From assembly GCF_001039355.2 (NCBI RefSeq), contig NW_019775680.1:454536-518535 (forward strand): a stretch of DNA of 64,000 nucleotides, given 5' to 3'. Both the position numbers and the translations under genes were made by a program. The notes beneath the pieces were generated by a model. That model had not been told where the DNA came from, did no database searches, and saw only the letters and a list, made by a program, of their open reading frames with translations. Below are positions 25,237 to 38,100 of the stretch, one piece after another (positions within the stretch are counted from its first letter, which is position 1; the number at the start of each line of letters is the position of its first letter). The stretch is from Lingula anatina (lineage: Eukaryota; Brachiopoda; Lingulata; Lingulida; Lingulidae).

Positions 25237-26297
25237 TGCAGATCAGATTAAATCTACATCCATTTGGTTAACACTAGTGCCCTATTGTGTCAATACAAGC
25301 CAAAGAAAAAATTATATGTCAATCGATCCGAACGTTCACTCACATTTCACATGTCTGCCCCTTCGTACACAGTATGTTAATACAATAGCACCACCTACTA
25401 ATTATAGCCTGTATATACTATTAATGATCGATATGATCGAGTGGATATGTTTTAAAAATAATTCTCCGGGGCATAGTGACTGTATACGCCGTCTAGTCTC
25501 ACGTTGATGGTGTATTGGGGGGGGGGGGGAGCCTTACTTACACGTTCATTATCCTGCTTTGTCGCTCAGTACGCAACACATTCGCGTGTATCTCCCTCTA
25601 TTTTTCATGGATCTTGTCGCTGTCGGCCATTTTCAGCTGAGGTGAAAATTACCCCACTGTGTACAGGTGTATTGTTTGTGACCCTACTGAGAAGTGTGTA
25701 CCACTAGTACTACTAGTACACTGGGTACCTAGTCGAAAGCTAGTACCTTAATTAAATGCCTAAGAAGTAATCTGGATACAACACCACTCAGACGACTACT
25801 GATGAACGTAGAAAGGTCCACATTCTATCTAATATCATATTAAGACGTGCCCACCCACCTGCCCCTTTCTGATAGGTAAGAGATTTATCTAACGTGAAGT
25901 GAGTTACGCAACATCTAGCGGTCTTGAACAGGTGGACCCAGTTTCTTTATCGATAGACCGTGTTGTATTAAGTTGCCCTCTTGCTGTTTCCCTCTTCTAT
26001 GCCTACGTCTAGGATTCAGTTTGGAAATAAACAGATCTAGACACATTCCTATCTGACAATTAAGATTATTATTTGAGCCAAACAAGTGTTGGGTATGATA
26101 TTTATAAAACTGTAAAGTATAAATCTAACCCAGCTACAGGGAGTCCTAACTAGGTCTGCCCAAATACAATGTATAACATAATCATTATTCGCCACCCTTC
26201 ATGGACACATGCTGCGCGGGTTGGCGGGGCCGTCTATCAGACTGAAACTTGCGTGTAGCGATCATGTTGCCTTTTTCTGGCGCCTTTTCCCCCCTNT

Positions 26298-28301
26298 ACA
26301 CACACACACTAACAACCACATCAATACAAAAACCTTAGACGTGTGTGCCCGTGCTTCTTTTTCTCTGGAGTAAATATCACTGCTTAGTAGACCTACCTGT
26401 CATTATGTGTACTTTTAGTACGACAAACATTTGTACAGCAAGTAAATGAATAAGTAATTTGATTTAGGCTTACTGTGAAGGCTTTTCGGTAAAACAATCC
26501 GCAAATTTTGTCCATGTTCGGATCAACGCAATCGGACAATTATTTTCAGAAAATGCTGTACGACGAAGAACACACAATATATAGGAGAGGACATCACTGT
26601 AGCATAACTTTATTCTAGGCACAGATGTCAGCATCTGCTTTCGCCCCCCCCCCCCCCCCACACACACACACACACTTCATATGCTGTTGTGAGAATAGTG
26701 AACGAATACAGATTACATTTTCGCCTCAGCCGAGATGACTTCGTTACGATTTATTTTTTATTGGCCTATGAGCCTTATTCAGTCCTTATCTTTGTCATGT
26801 TTTATTCATATCATTAGCAGGCCATACAAAATCAGTGTGACATCAGATAAACCCGATAATATCGGGAGGACAACATTCGGGACAGGGGCCAGGGCACACG
26901 AATTGTCACACCAGTCTGCAACAGCGGCTCTATGGCTTAGTTGGTTAAAGCGCCTGTCTAGTAAACAGGAGATCCTGGGTTCGAATCCCAGTAGGGCCTT
27001 CTTTTCTTCCCTTTCCACTTTGTTTTTATTCGTTTACGCTACGCAAATATATCAGTTTCGATTTATGTTTCAAGGTGATCTTCCATTATCATGTGGTAGT
27101 TAAAACGAAAAAACATTATTTACAATCTCAGCCGTACGTGTATGTAAAGTACCTTTATGATCAATAAAAATAACACGGCCATAACTGCAGTCCAATTGTA
27201 TAGCGCCAGGCTGGAGGACCAGCTACTCCTCATCTCTCTGCTCCAGCGTTGCCACTGTCATCCCACCCGATGAAATAAAGCAACTTAAGACGCATATTGC
27301 ATGCTGATTTTCATTTTCATTTACATTAGCGTGGTTGCTTTATCGAAATATTCGCATTGGGAACATCGGTTTTACAGGTTATAATACGGGAAGTGTTTTG
27401 ATTGCTAGTCTGTAATGCGATCACGTAGAATATATCTTGGTGATAATAAATGAAAAGCGTGATATATCCGGGATATCATGTATAGATACTGTTCGTGGTA
27501 ACAATGGGCACGAGAATACATGCCAATCATTCTGTTTATACGCTGAAATAAATTTTCTGCACAACATATGTCGGAAAGCACCTAGAGAATCCTAACTTCC
27601 TACTACTTATTGGTGATTAATTAATTTATAGCCACCAATACCTAACTGAATGTATGTCATTGTATGTCGATCGTAGCTAGTCTATTTCTTACCTATCCTG
27701 AAAATTTTTATCAAAATCCGTCCATAACTTTTTGAGTAAGAATTATTAACAAACCAACAGAGGCAAGCAAATGCAACTTCTTTCATAAACCGTTTTCATT
27801 GATGCGACCAATTTTGGTTTGCCATCCGATCCAATAGCCTGAGTGTAAACTAGCCTAGGCATCGAGAAATCAACTTGGTCACGTCCCCAATCCAGTACTA
27901 TCCAAACACCGCCGGTAAGTAGTTTGTAAAGCATTATATCGGCCCTAGATCAATGCGCTTCGTATGCATGTGTACTGAAATCATTAATAGTCAGGCTCCT
28001 TTGGTTTACTGGAGACAATAGAGTTATTCCAGGCACGATGTTCTATATGTAAAGTAATCGTCGCTTTTGGAGACACTGGGTAGGCGCCATGCCCACAGAA
28101 ATAATAAGCTATATATTTGCTTTTCTCTCCAACTACTATAATTTCTCAATTTGTATACTGACCATCGTATTTAACGTAGCAGTCGCTCTGTAACTAAAGG
28201 CGTATTTGATTTGAACATGTACTGGTAACGCTAATAAGAATAAATTGAACCCCCCACCCAACCCCGTTTGAAATAAGTCCATCACTCTCTTGTTCGCTCC
28301 C

Positions 28302-28338
<37 letters not shown>

Positions 28339-29383
28339 TACACTTCGTAGATCAGATTAAATCTACATCCATTTGGTTAACACTAGAGCCCTATGTCAAT
28401 ACAAGCCAAAGAAAAAATTGTCAATCAATCGATCCGAACGCTCACTCACAATTCACATGTCTGTCCCTTCGTACACAGTATGTTAATACAATAGCACCAC
28501 CTACTAATTATAGCCTGTATATACTGTTAATGATCGATATGATCGAGTGGATGTTTTAAAAATAATTCTCCGGGGCATAGTGACTGTATACGTCGTCTAG
28601 TCTTAAGTTGATGGTGTATTGGGGGGAGGGGCTTTACTTACACGTTCATTATCCTGCTTTGTCGCTCAGTGCACAACACCTTCGCGTGTATCTCCCTCTA
28701 TTTTTCATGGGTCTTGTCGCTGTCGGCCATTTTCAGCTGAGGTGAAAATTACCCCACTGTGTACAGGTGTATTGTTTGTGACCCTACTGAGAAGTGTGTA
28801 CCACTAGTACTACCAGTACACTGGGTACCTAGTCGAAAGCTAGTACCTTAATTAAATGCCTAAGAAGTAATCTGGATACAACACCACTCAGCCGACTGCT
28901 GATCAACATAGAAAGGTCCGCATTCCATCTAATATCATATTAAGACTTGCCCACCCACCTGCCCGTTTCTGATAGGTAAGAGATTTATCTAACGTGAAGT
29001 GAGTTACGCAACATCTAGCGGTGTTGAACAGGTGGACCCAGTTTCTTTATCGATAGACCGTGTTGTATTAAGTTGCCTTCTTGCTGCCTCCCTCTTCTAT
29101 GCCTACGTCTAGGATTTAAACACAGTTTGGAAATAAACAGATCTAGACACATTCCTATCTGACAATTAAGATTATTATTTGAGCCAAACAAGTGCTGCGT
29201 ATGATATTTATAAAACTGTCAAGTATAAATCTACCCCAGCTACAGGGAGTCCTAACTAGGTCTGCCCAAATACAATGTATAACATAATCGTTATTCGCCA
29301 CTCTTCATGGACACATGCTGCGCGGGTTGGCGGGGCCGTCTATCAGACTGAAACTTGCGTGTAGCGATCATGTTGCCTTTTTC
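26298..29383 (+). repeat. 3.1 kb tandem duplication, copy B
   Basis: Collinear with copy A at an offset of about 3100 bp (tRNA to tRNA exactly 3100). It ends at TGTTGCCTTTTTC, after which unique sequence begins. Differences from copy A are scattered single bases and microsatellite length, typical of either a recent duplication or allelic divergence in a heterozygous marine invertebrate. Confidence 0.9.
26926..26999 (+). tRNA. tRNA-Thr (AGT), copy B
   Basis: Identical over all 74 bases to the copy at 23826, while the flanks differ at scattered positions. Anticodon AGT, all four stems and both internal promoter boxes are intact. It could be a second functional gene or the other allele, depending on whether the surrounding duplication is real. 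Confidence 0.93.
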
Positions 29384-31249
29384 AGGCCAAAACATGGGCA
29401 CATTGGTCGCCCAGCTGCTTATCTACGTTATAAAAGGTTGTTCTCAATCATGAATCATTGACCCGATTGAAATGCTTCCCCGAGCTTTGGAATTTGAACT
29501 ACGAACTTACCTTAAACTAATAACGTTCGTTGGGTGGCGCCTGGCTGTTTCACACTAAATATGTCCACTTCGTGCCGATCAACAACTAAAATACCTTCAT
29601 GTTCGACTTGTGGCGGGAGTCATATCATGAACTTAGTGGTAGCCAGGTCCTTCCTTGATGAAATTGATAAGAAGGCTGCCCGTGACCTAGTCAGTTCTTT
29701 GATCGAAGGTCGTTTACTTTCTGTTTACCTGGTCACTAAAGGCGTGGTCGTATTAACACGTACTACGCGTAGCGCTCAGCCAGTTGTTTCACACTACTCT
29801 ATACCGTGACTATTCAGTCCAGAAAGAAAACACCTTGAACGCGTTTAAGAGTGACGTCCCTCCTCACGGCTTCTCTCTCTCTCTCTCTCTCTCCAGTTAG
29901 CAGTGAAGTTAACACCCTCAGTTAACACGCTTCAGTGGTCGCACTGTACATAACCTAGATTCTATTGATAGCTCAGATGCATTGTTGTTTCGGTCGTTTT
30001 CGTGACGACATTCGCTGGAATCGGTTACCCGAATGGAAATAAGACAAATAACAGATTACAGTGTAAACACTTAAAGTCTTAAAATATTATTTTTGTTATG
30101 ATTTTTCACTCGAAATAGATTATTTTTCGTAATTAAACGAACTTGACATAGCCTCACGACATAGGCAGAGTAGGCTACATGGGCGACTTGATTAGTTATT
30201 TTCAGGGGCAGTGTGCCGTCGTACACGTGCTACCTGTAAATTAAGATCAAATTTAAATCCGGAAATCAAATTTCTTACTTTGGTAAGAAGTGTTTAGGGT
30301 GTTGCTCCAAATTGGATGTTGCTTTTATCGCAGTGTCATTCATTCTTGCTCCTTATCAAGAGGATTCCAAAATGATGCGTCATTATGTGAAATATTCCTG
30401 GAAGTAATACATTGAATGCAGAGAAACTTGAAATGCAGTTTAAAATGTATAAAAGAACACGTGCCTAGGAGTGCAGTGAAGACCATTAAGAAGATTTTTT
30501 TCTTAAAATAGGTATCAATCTTTTTATCTGTTGTGAAATCGCTCTTCTCCGGGCGGATTTTAAAGAAGTCATTCTCACCAGCTAAGGGCTGGTCATAAAA
30601 AATCATTCTTAACTTACGCGTGCTTCGACGGGGGAGGGGCACGAGCGATTATAACTAATCCGCCCGCTTTATCCCAAGATAATGGACTTAATACGTACCA
30701 GATTCATGCGTGTTTTTTATTTCTTTTTATGGGACCTGGTTAAGGATTAACACAATGGCATTTGCCTTACTGGTATCTTCACAGTAACCGTGTAACGAAA
30801 TGACTGTCGTTATTTTATAAACGTTAAATGCTGGATAAAATGAACAAAAGCAAAGACATATTGCCGACTGTATGATCACTTCCACCCTCTACCAGGGCCA
30901 CAGATTGATTTTTCACTAGATATTAACAAATGTCTGATAGATAAATGGATACATAGACGGTCATTTTGCTGTCTCTTATTTTTGGAAATTCTGCCTATAT
31001 AATATCTGCCATCCTTGTTTAAACAAATTACGTGATCCTGATGTTATGGATTACAGAATTCCTTTTTGTTTGTTTGTATGTTTGTTTTTAATAAAGACCC
31101 CAAGACAATTAAGATACGATGTTTTAATTTGAAAATTTTAATTTATATGCTGTAAAAAATAAGGAATGTTCATTAAAGGTTGTCAATTTAAATAAATGGA
31201 AGTCAGGTTGAGTCACGATTTTTGTGCGTGCGTGCGTGCGTGTGCGTGC

Positions 31250-31280
<31 letters not shown>

Positions 31281-32755
31281 AGAGAGACTTTTAACCGACA
31301 GACGTCTGCGTTGTGTTTACGAAATAACCACAACAATGGCGATAATTCTCTCTATGACCAAAACTGATATCAGAGTATTTCTTCCAGTAGGACAGGAAGG
31401 TGGAAGCGAGACAGTCGTGATAATCCACGGGGTAGTACCGTTGATCTGAGCACTAGGCGCCGATGTCTAAAACCCTTCATCATGCCATCTAGGGATAGAG
31501 TCCCCAGAAGGTTTAACCAGTAAATAACGACATGCAAAAACAACATCAGCCTATACTGGGTGGTTTGCTTCAGATGGCAGTCAAGTTAGGCCTCAGTTCA
31601 AAGCATTCTATTGTAGGCCTATATTTTATACAGAATATCGCAAAGACACGTTGATTATAAATATTATATATAATTGAGAAAATTGTGATTAAAATTTTGT
31701 AAAAGGTTGATAAAATGAATCAAATAAAAATATTGACTGAAGAGAGAGAGAGAGAGTCAATTTGTGTCAACTGCATTTTGGAACATAAGTGAGATCGGCT
31801 TATAACACAAAAGACCATTAAACATTGAACTTATGCAATCGGCATTAATTGCAATGGGAATACATGCGCATTTGCGTGCGACCCGTTTTCTATTTTTTTA
31901 TACCTGTGGGAATCATAACCGTACACAATCGATGAATTTTAATCGGCCTGGGTTTGTCACATTGCATAAGGGAGAGTAAACTGTGGCGCAATCGATGGTT
32001 ACATCCGATAAACGGCCTTGTTAGCACCAGCCATTTATTATTTAAAACCTCTCTTCCGTTCAAAAGTTGTTTGATTACTTTTCACGAGAGAGAGAGAGAG
32101 AGAGAGAGAGGTTGAGAAGGGGGAAGTGAGAGGAAGAAATGTGGGCGGTCCATAGGGTATATTATCAAGTTGTTGTTGTATCCGCTGTCATCGCAACATC
32201 AACTGCTTAGGATATCTCAATTAAGTTATACACTGTGCATATCGTACAAGATTAAATGATAAGATAGAGTCCATATATAATTCAAAGTTAATGATGGATG
32301 CCTACAACTGTATCGCATTTTATAATTAGTAACTAATTAGCGAAAGAACTTATTAGAATCTAAAATTTTAAATTATTTAAAAATAGGTCTATTTGAGGGG
32401 GAAATAAAGAGAAATATTTTCCATCCATAACATGTCCACTAAATCATGTCAAACTGACCAGCATTAACAATATTTTCTGGGCAAATGTCTATATTGGACT
32501 AGTATGTGCGAAAGCACCGTTAATTGAGACCGCATTCAAAGATTGCGAACAGCCGCAATTTCCTTTTTTGAAGTTATCACAATTTTAGTGGCTTATATAA
32601 TTACTTTTTATTTTTCATTTTAGTATTATTTTTATTATTTTTTTTATTTATTTTTTTATTTTTGCAACGAGTCAGTCTCACTGCTATTACCCTTATTCAT
32701 TTCCCAGCGCTTCTTATTAAGTAAACTAGTGCCGTGTAGTAGGAGCCTAATCATG

Positions 32756-33042
32756 CAGGCCCGTAGCCAGTAATTTCAAAAGGGGGTTCTTTGTTTTTAT
32801 GAAAAAGTGGACCTTTCACCATGAAACCTTCGTGTACCTAGATAAAATTTTTCCCTGAGGGGATTTTTACCCGGCAAAAAGAGGGGTTCTTTCGAACCCC
32901 GCCTCCACCCCCGCCCCNNNNNNNNNNNNNNNNNNNNNNNNNNNNNNNNNNNNNNNNNNNNNNNNNNNNNNNNNNNNNNNNNNNNNNNNNNNNNNNNNNN
33001 NNNNNNNNNNNNNNNNNCCCCCCAAAAAAAGGGGGTTTTCCC

Positions 33043-33079
<37 letters not shown>

Positions 33080-33091
33080 CTACGGGGCCTG
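32756..33091 (+). mobile_element. TIR element (CAGGCCCGTAGCCAG ends), with gap
   Basis: The left end CAGGCCCGTAGCCAG is an imperfect inverted match to the right end GGCTACGGGGCCTG. The interior includes GAAAAAGTGGAC and G- and C-rich runs and is broken by 100 Ns (32918-33017). A second copy with the same left end lies at 38121. It is non-autonomous; no transposase is seen. The superfamily is not assigned. Confidence 0.6.
32918..33017. other. Assembly gap, 100 N
   Basis: Exactly 100 Ns, a conventional placeholder length, flanked by C-rich homopolymers that would stop sequencing reads. The true length is unknown. Confidence 0.99.
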
Positions 33092-33540
33092 TAACGTTAT
33101 GCGTGAAATTTTCAGGAAAAAAAGTGATAAGATTGTGATCCATTGGCAAAGAATCAACCTCATCTCTTTCAAAAGAGGTAACGGATGACGGAAGAAAAGA
33201 AGGTCAATATGCAGTAGGATTGAGGAAACTCTAAACCTAACAAGACCGACGAGGTATGCGGTATAGGCCTACTCACCGCCCATGTTCGTTACTTTTGCAG
33301 CAGCGCCTATCCCCCCACCCCCCAGCCTGTAGCTTTCTTATTTGTTTAATCAAAATTAAATCATGTGGTGACTTCGATCAATATTGTCTCGAGTATTCAA
33401 ATGAATAAGCTTAGAAATAGACTAATTATTATTCTGTATTTTTCATAATATTTTCAAGCTATTTAACCAATGAGATTACAGTAGGCCCTACATTCCTTTA
33501 TCATCCCATCAATTGTTCGATTTGATGGTAGGTAATTTCA

Positions 33541-33542
<2 letters not shown>

Positions 33543-33575
<33 letters not shown>
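33543..33575 (+). repeat. Poly(A) tract
   Basis: An uninterrupted A run of about 33 bases with no recognisable retroposed gene upstream. Confidence 0.95.
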
Positions 33576-33577
<2 letters not shown>

Positions 33578-33925
33578 TAGGTTAGTTAATGAATTGCCAA
33601 ACTAATTGATTTGAATGGATGAGACATTGCTCAAGTCACCATACAAATAAATGTAGGCTAATAACTTAATACCGAAAATCAAAGGTGGGTAAAAAAAGAT
33701 GCCTGGCCTACAGTAGGCCTACTCTCTGCTTGCTATGCACCTTTTTTTTTTCCACCAGCTCAAAAACTACTGTGGTGGGTGCATGAAAGGCTTGATCTGA
33801 TCTCATCGGCGGTGACAAGAACACTCAAAAGTGTGGCGTTGTCATAATGACCAGGAACAAACCAATGGACCTGTTACAAATCAACATGCAACAACTTAAT
33901 GCAACTCGGGCTTTGCATCAGGGCG

Positions 33926-33928
<3 letters not shown>

Positions 33929-33967
<39 letters not shown>
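33929..33967 (+). repeat. Poly(A) tract
   Basis: An A run of nearly 40 bases. The translated frame through it is an artefact of the homopolymer. Confidence 0.95.
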
Positions 33968-33968
<1 letters not shown>

Positions 33969-34722
33969 GAAGCGCCATCTTCAGGCAGGTTGTCCTAGAG
34001 CGAAACTAAGACTCCGGATAAAAGTGGGCTTTACATTGCATTTACCACTGCACCACTTTGTGTCCGTACACGTTGTCTACTAAAATGCATTAGGAACTAT
34101 TAGGATTTATTGCTCAGCACATGAATCAAATTGCAGAATCTTCGCTGGAATGGGAGTACCGAAAGGGAGACCTTGCTGTACTCATAGAGACGGTGAGCCT
34201 GGACCTATAGTCTTGAGAGAGGGGGTGGGGAGGGGGAGGGGGGTTGCATGAAGACAAGTCCGACTCAGAGGCCTAGCTGTCACCTGTATCAATCCTATCG
34301 CAGTTTGAGTTTGACGCTTCAGTTGGGGTTTCAAGAGGAATGTACCTTAAACCACATTGATGAAAATATATATCTACTTCCTCAGAAACCTAAGCACTTA
34401 GCAAAAACCGGTCTGTTTTGGCATAGGCATGTGTTTAAATTTGTCAACACTTCATTGCTTATTGATGTGAATGCATTTGCTGTAATCAGTTATTTGAGTG
34501 TATGTATAATCCAACAGGGCAGTTATTAGTTCCATATTAATTCTCTAAGCAAACCTAGTAGAATAATTTTGAACTACTAGTAAACGCTAAGGTGCTGGAC
34601 TTAAGTTTATGTATGAAGCAACACTGGTTTAATGATTTGACATAAAGTAATTGGAGTTACTTTTTTTACAGTACTTAGGTGAAGGATTATAATTTTTCAA
34701 CTCATGAAATGGATGCCATTCT

Positions 34723-34758
<36 letters not shown>

Positions 34759-34987
34759 TAAATGCAGTAGCAATCTAGAAATAAATATCTGGTTGGAATA
34801 AGAGAAAATAAGACAAAACTGTTCCTTGCATATATTAGTAGTTATCAGAGATGGATCGAGATGACATATGTTGCAATGTTTGACACTCAAGTGACTCTAC
34901 AGCCCCAGAGTTATAAAATGAACTTACTTTTTCCTAGTACTTTACTAGTATGCTTAAAATTTAATCAGATACTTTGCTTCTTTTCAG

Positions 34988-35113
34988 TTAGAACATGCCA
35001 TTTCAATTGTGAAGACTTTGCCACAGGAGAAGGGGAAAGAAGCATGGTTGTTGTGAAAGGCCTTTACAGAAAAAATTCTGAATCTCTTACAAGGAGTGTG
35101 TAAAGAAGATGCA
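34988..35113 (+). other. Open upstream frame with internal TGA
   Basis: After a good acceptor (TTTTCAG ending at 34987) the same frame as the zinc-finger exon reads a protein-like sequence starting LEHAISIVKTLPQEKG, hits TGA at 35054-35056, then continues KAFTEKILNLLQGVCKEDA into the ATG at 35114. The composition resembles a coding exon. Either it is leader sequence and translation starts at 35114, or the original N-terminus has been cut off by one nonsense change or base error. Confidence 0.35.
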
Positions 35114-38100
35114 ATGATTGGACCACAAAATGAACTATGCAGAGCCTCCACAGCAAGAATAGAAAGAATGGAAGTGGAATCTGAGATAAATTCACTAGGA
35201 ATAATGGCAAATAATTCTGGTACTAGTACTTCTTCGGCATCTAGTTTTAAAAGTATAAGTCAGAAAAAGACCGGCCTTGTATGTACTAGTATTAGTACCA
35301 TGGTTTCGCCAGTCCAAGATCACCTGACTGTGACTGAGAACGATGGCGCTCACAGTATTACAGTTGCTCACTCAGACGAGAGTCATAGAGCTAAAGAGAG
35401 TAATAGTAGCACATCTGGGAGAACAAGATATCAGACTAGACATGCATCTAGAAAATTTACTCAAATTAATAGTCATAGTAGTGAACAGCGAGAAGGAGTA
35501 GAGAAAGAAATTTTGGGTCTTGAAAAGCAGCCGGCCAATAGATGTGAAGCAGTCATAGGTGACTGTACTTTTGGGGGACATATCCAAGAAAGCTTCGAAG
35601 TATTATCCAAAGAAAGAAACAATAAAATTAAAGAAACTGGGGAATTTAAGGCTGAAAGTGATTTACATAAGAGGCAGGACAATTTGAAAGATCTTACAAT
35701 GGATAAAGATCAACAACTTGTGAAAATATCTGAAGGTTTGGAAGGAGCATGTGATGCAAATTCCAAGAAGAAAACGTGTAAAGAATGTGGAAAGGTTCTC
35801 TGCAATACATCTTCATTGAACAGTAGGTGCTCCACAGTTTTATCATTCTTCTGGAACAACTGAATTTATTGTAAAACCTCTACTACCTTATGGGTACTTA
35901 TTTAAAATTGACATTTTGAAAATAATTGCCAATACACTTAATCTGCTTTCTGAAATTTGAACCAGTAAGCATTATTATGCCCCCTTATTTGTCACCCAGT
36001 AAGGAAGCTTAAAGCAATACCTGTGACAACCTTGCTTCCAAACATGTTGTGGAAAATTTGTGATTGTAGAATCCCAGCTGAGAAAGATTGATCCTGCTAG
36101 TACAATAACTTCTATTCTGAACATGGCCTTAGTAAAATCTCCAGAGACCAAAAGGGTTATTACAGGACCTCCCGAAACATAACTAATACAGACTTACCAC
36201 AAAGTATATCACTCAGTGTGAAAAGGACCCATGTTTTAACAATTGAGTGGTCTTAACTACAGAGCTTAATATGTAACAGTTCCTATATATCATATTTCAG
36301 TACACATGCGTGTTCACTCAGAGTACAAACCGTACAAGTGTCCCAAGTGCAGCAAGTGCTGGGCTGTGAAGAGTAACTGGAAGCGTCACGTCAGCAAGTG
36401 CAGGATGAAACTGGCAGGCGGGGACAGAGGTGGTATGTTCTGTATAGTTATAAATGTTTTTATAACCTATTTTTTAACATACAAATGAATGTTTTAGTCA
36501 TCAAACAATAGTGAATAATGAACATAAGTGGATAAAAATGCTGCTTAATAGATAAGATGAATCCAATGTCGCGATCTTAATCTAAGATCTTTCACAGGAA
36601 ACTGATTAATTTCAAAGTGAGTTGCGATATTTGATCTCTTCAGTTTATTTTTTGACTTTTTTCTTGGACAGTGTTTGCCTGGTGTAATCATTTTTTTATT
36701 GGAGGATTTGATAGTTATATATACATGCATGTACATCAACAAAATGAATATACCAGGTACTACTGTACATATTGCCTAACATGAAAATTGATTTGGATTT
36801 TCAAATTGTTCAAAAAAATCTATTGGTAGATAATGCTAAAGTGAAGTGATCATGTAAAATATTTTTTCTTTCCATTGATAATGTACAGTATATTAAAATC
36901 CAGATAAACAATCTATAATTTCCAGACTCTCCAGCTTCAAGCTTCTCGAGCAAAGATGAAAATTGTGAAGAAAGTGTAGATGGCGCTGCACAAGTAGAAG
37001 ATGATCTTGGACCCGACAAGACCTGCCCAGTTTGTAGCACAGTTTTGAAGAGTCAGACTGCCTTGAGTGGTAGGTTTTTAATCTTTGTAGGTATCAGGTT
37101 GATAATAATTTGTAAATGAATATCTCTTAGAGTCTGGCAGCTTTTTTACACATTTTAAAGAGTGTGAATAATTCAAGGAGGACATGCATAAGGGATTTAA
37201 TTGTGTTTATGATAATGTTACATGCAGATCGATAGATAAAGATTATCATTTTTGTTGATTTAGTAGTTTTTCCTTCTAATGTACATACACTAGTGGGCTT
37301 GATATGGTCTTAAAATACAATTTAAGAACACAAATAGTCTTACATGATCTTAAAACATGAGTAAGACCATTTCCAGTCTGACAGTCAATTAAGTTGTCTC
37401 CCCTTACACATTCTCCTATTGTGAGCAAAGGTGTCCTCTATTGTGAGGGGAGGTGTCCCCCATTGTGAGGGGAGGGAACTGCTTGACCACTTAAGTAGAT
37501 GTTAGATCATTTTTGATCTTAAAAGCAGATTCAGTCCATTTTAAGACTACTGCTGTAATGATTAAGATTGTGTAAGATCATTTGTGAACTTAAATTGCAC
37601 TTTAAGACCAAATCCAGCCCACTAGTGATATAAACTGTTAACCTGTAGTTTATTATGTGATGTTCATGTATTTCAGAATTAACTTGTCTTTCCCCAGATC
37701 ACATGAAGGTTCATAATGGAGACCCAGCCTTAACCTGTGACCTGTGTGGCCAAAGTTTTCATTTCAAATCCCATCTTTCTAGCCACATAAAAGCCTGCAG
37801 GAGTAAGCATAATTTTTATTTTAAATTTTTTCACCATCCGAGGTTTTTTTACAATCCAACATTAAGTTTCGGATTTGAACATTTTGGCTGGTCTACTGAG
37901 AATACAGGTGAAAATATTCTTAAACTTGTTACATTTTCTGTGCAGTAGATGTTGGATCACTCTGTATTATGTCCTGGATAGATGGAGCCACAAGCACCCT
38001 CTTTGTTAAGGCTCATAATTAGTTTCCACCTGTATTCTCAGTGGAAGTCTCAAATGGAAGGATGCAACAACATTAACAAGACTGAAATGTAAACCAGTAA

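Larger units (their letters stand above)
23145..26277 (+). repeat. 3.1 kb tandem duplication, copy A
   Basis: The segment starts in a CA tract followed by CTAACAACCACATC and ends at ATCATGTTGCCTTTTTC. Copy B begins about 20 bp later. The copies are collinear with few substitutions and some indels; copy A has an extra ~24 bp direct repeat near 23478 and ~31 bp near 23570 that B lacks. The duplicated cargo is a tRNA-Thr gene, a CT/CA microsatellite and otherwise non-coding DNA. The spacer contains a single N (26296), so a collapsed or mis-joined haplotype is a real alternative to a true duplication. Confidence 0.9.
29384..34987. other. Gene-poor region before zinc-finger gene
   Basis: No gene can be supported. 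The sequence holds CT/GA and GT tracts (29870-29895, 31222-31288, 31740-31757, 32087-32111, 34728-34755), two long poly-A tracts (33543-33575, 33929-33967), a TIR element with a gap (32756-33091), an AT-rich stretch near 32590-32665 and a G-rich tract near 34215-34245. A 91-codon frame at 29534-29809 has no recognisable domain. Untranslated leader exons of the zinc-finger gene may lie at the right end. Confidence 0.5.

Noticed and set aside
29534-29809. 91-codon + strand frame just after the tandem duplication
   Set aside because: Some protein-like text (RSFLDEIDKKAARDLV) but no known domain, no clear splice partners, and length within chance for 64 kb.
30340-30642. 100-codon - strand frame with a hydrophobic stretch
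   Set aside because: No family signature, no neighbouring exons; Phe/Lys-rich composition typical of AT-rich chance frames.
32838-33149. Frame across C homopolymers and the 100-N gap
   Set aside because: Polyglycine from homopolymer and unknown bases; not a gene.
35054-35056. TGA as selenocysteine
   Set aside because: No selenoprotein family, no redox context and no evidence of a SECIS element; a leader, error or nonsense change is simpler.
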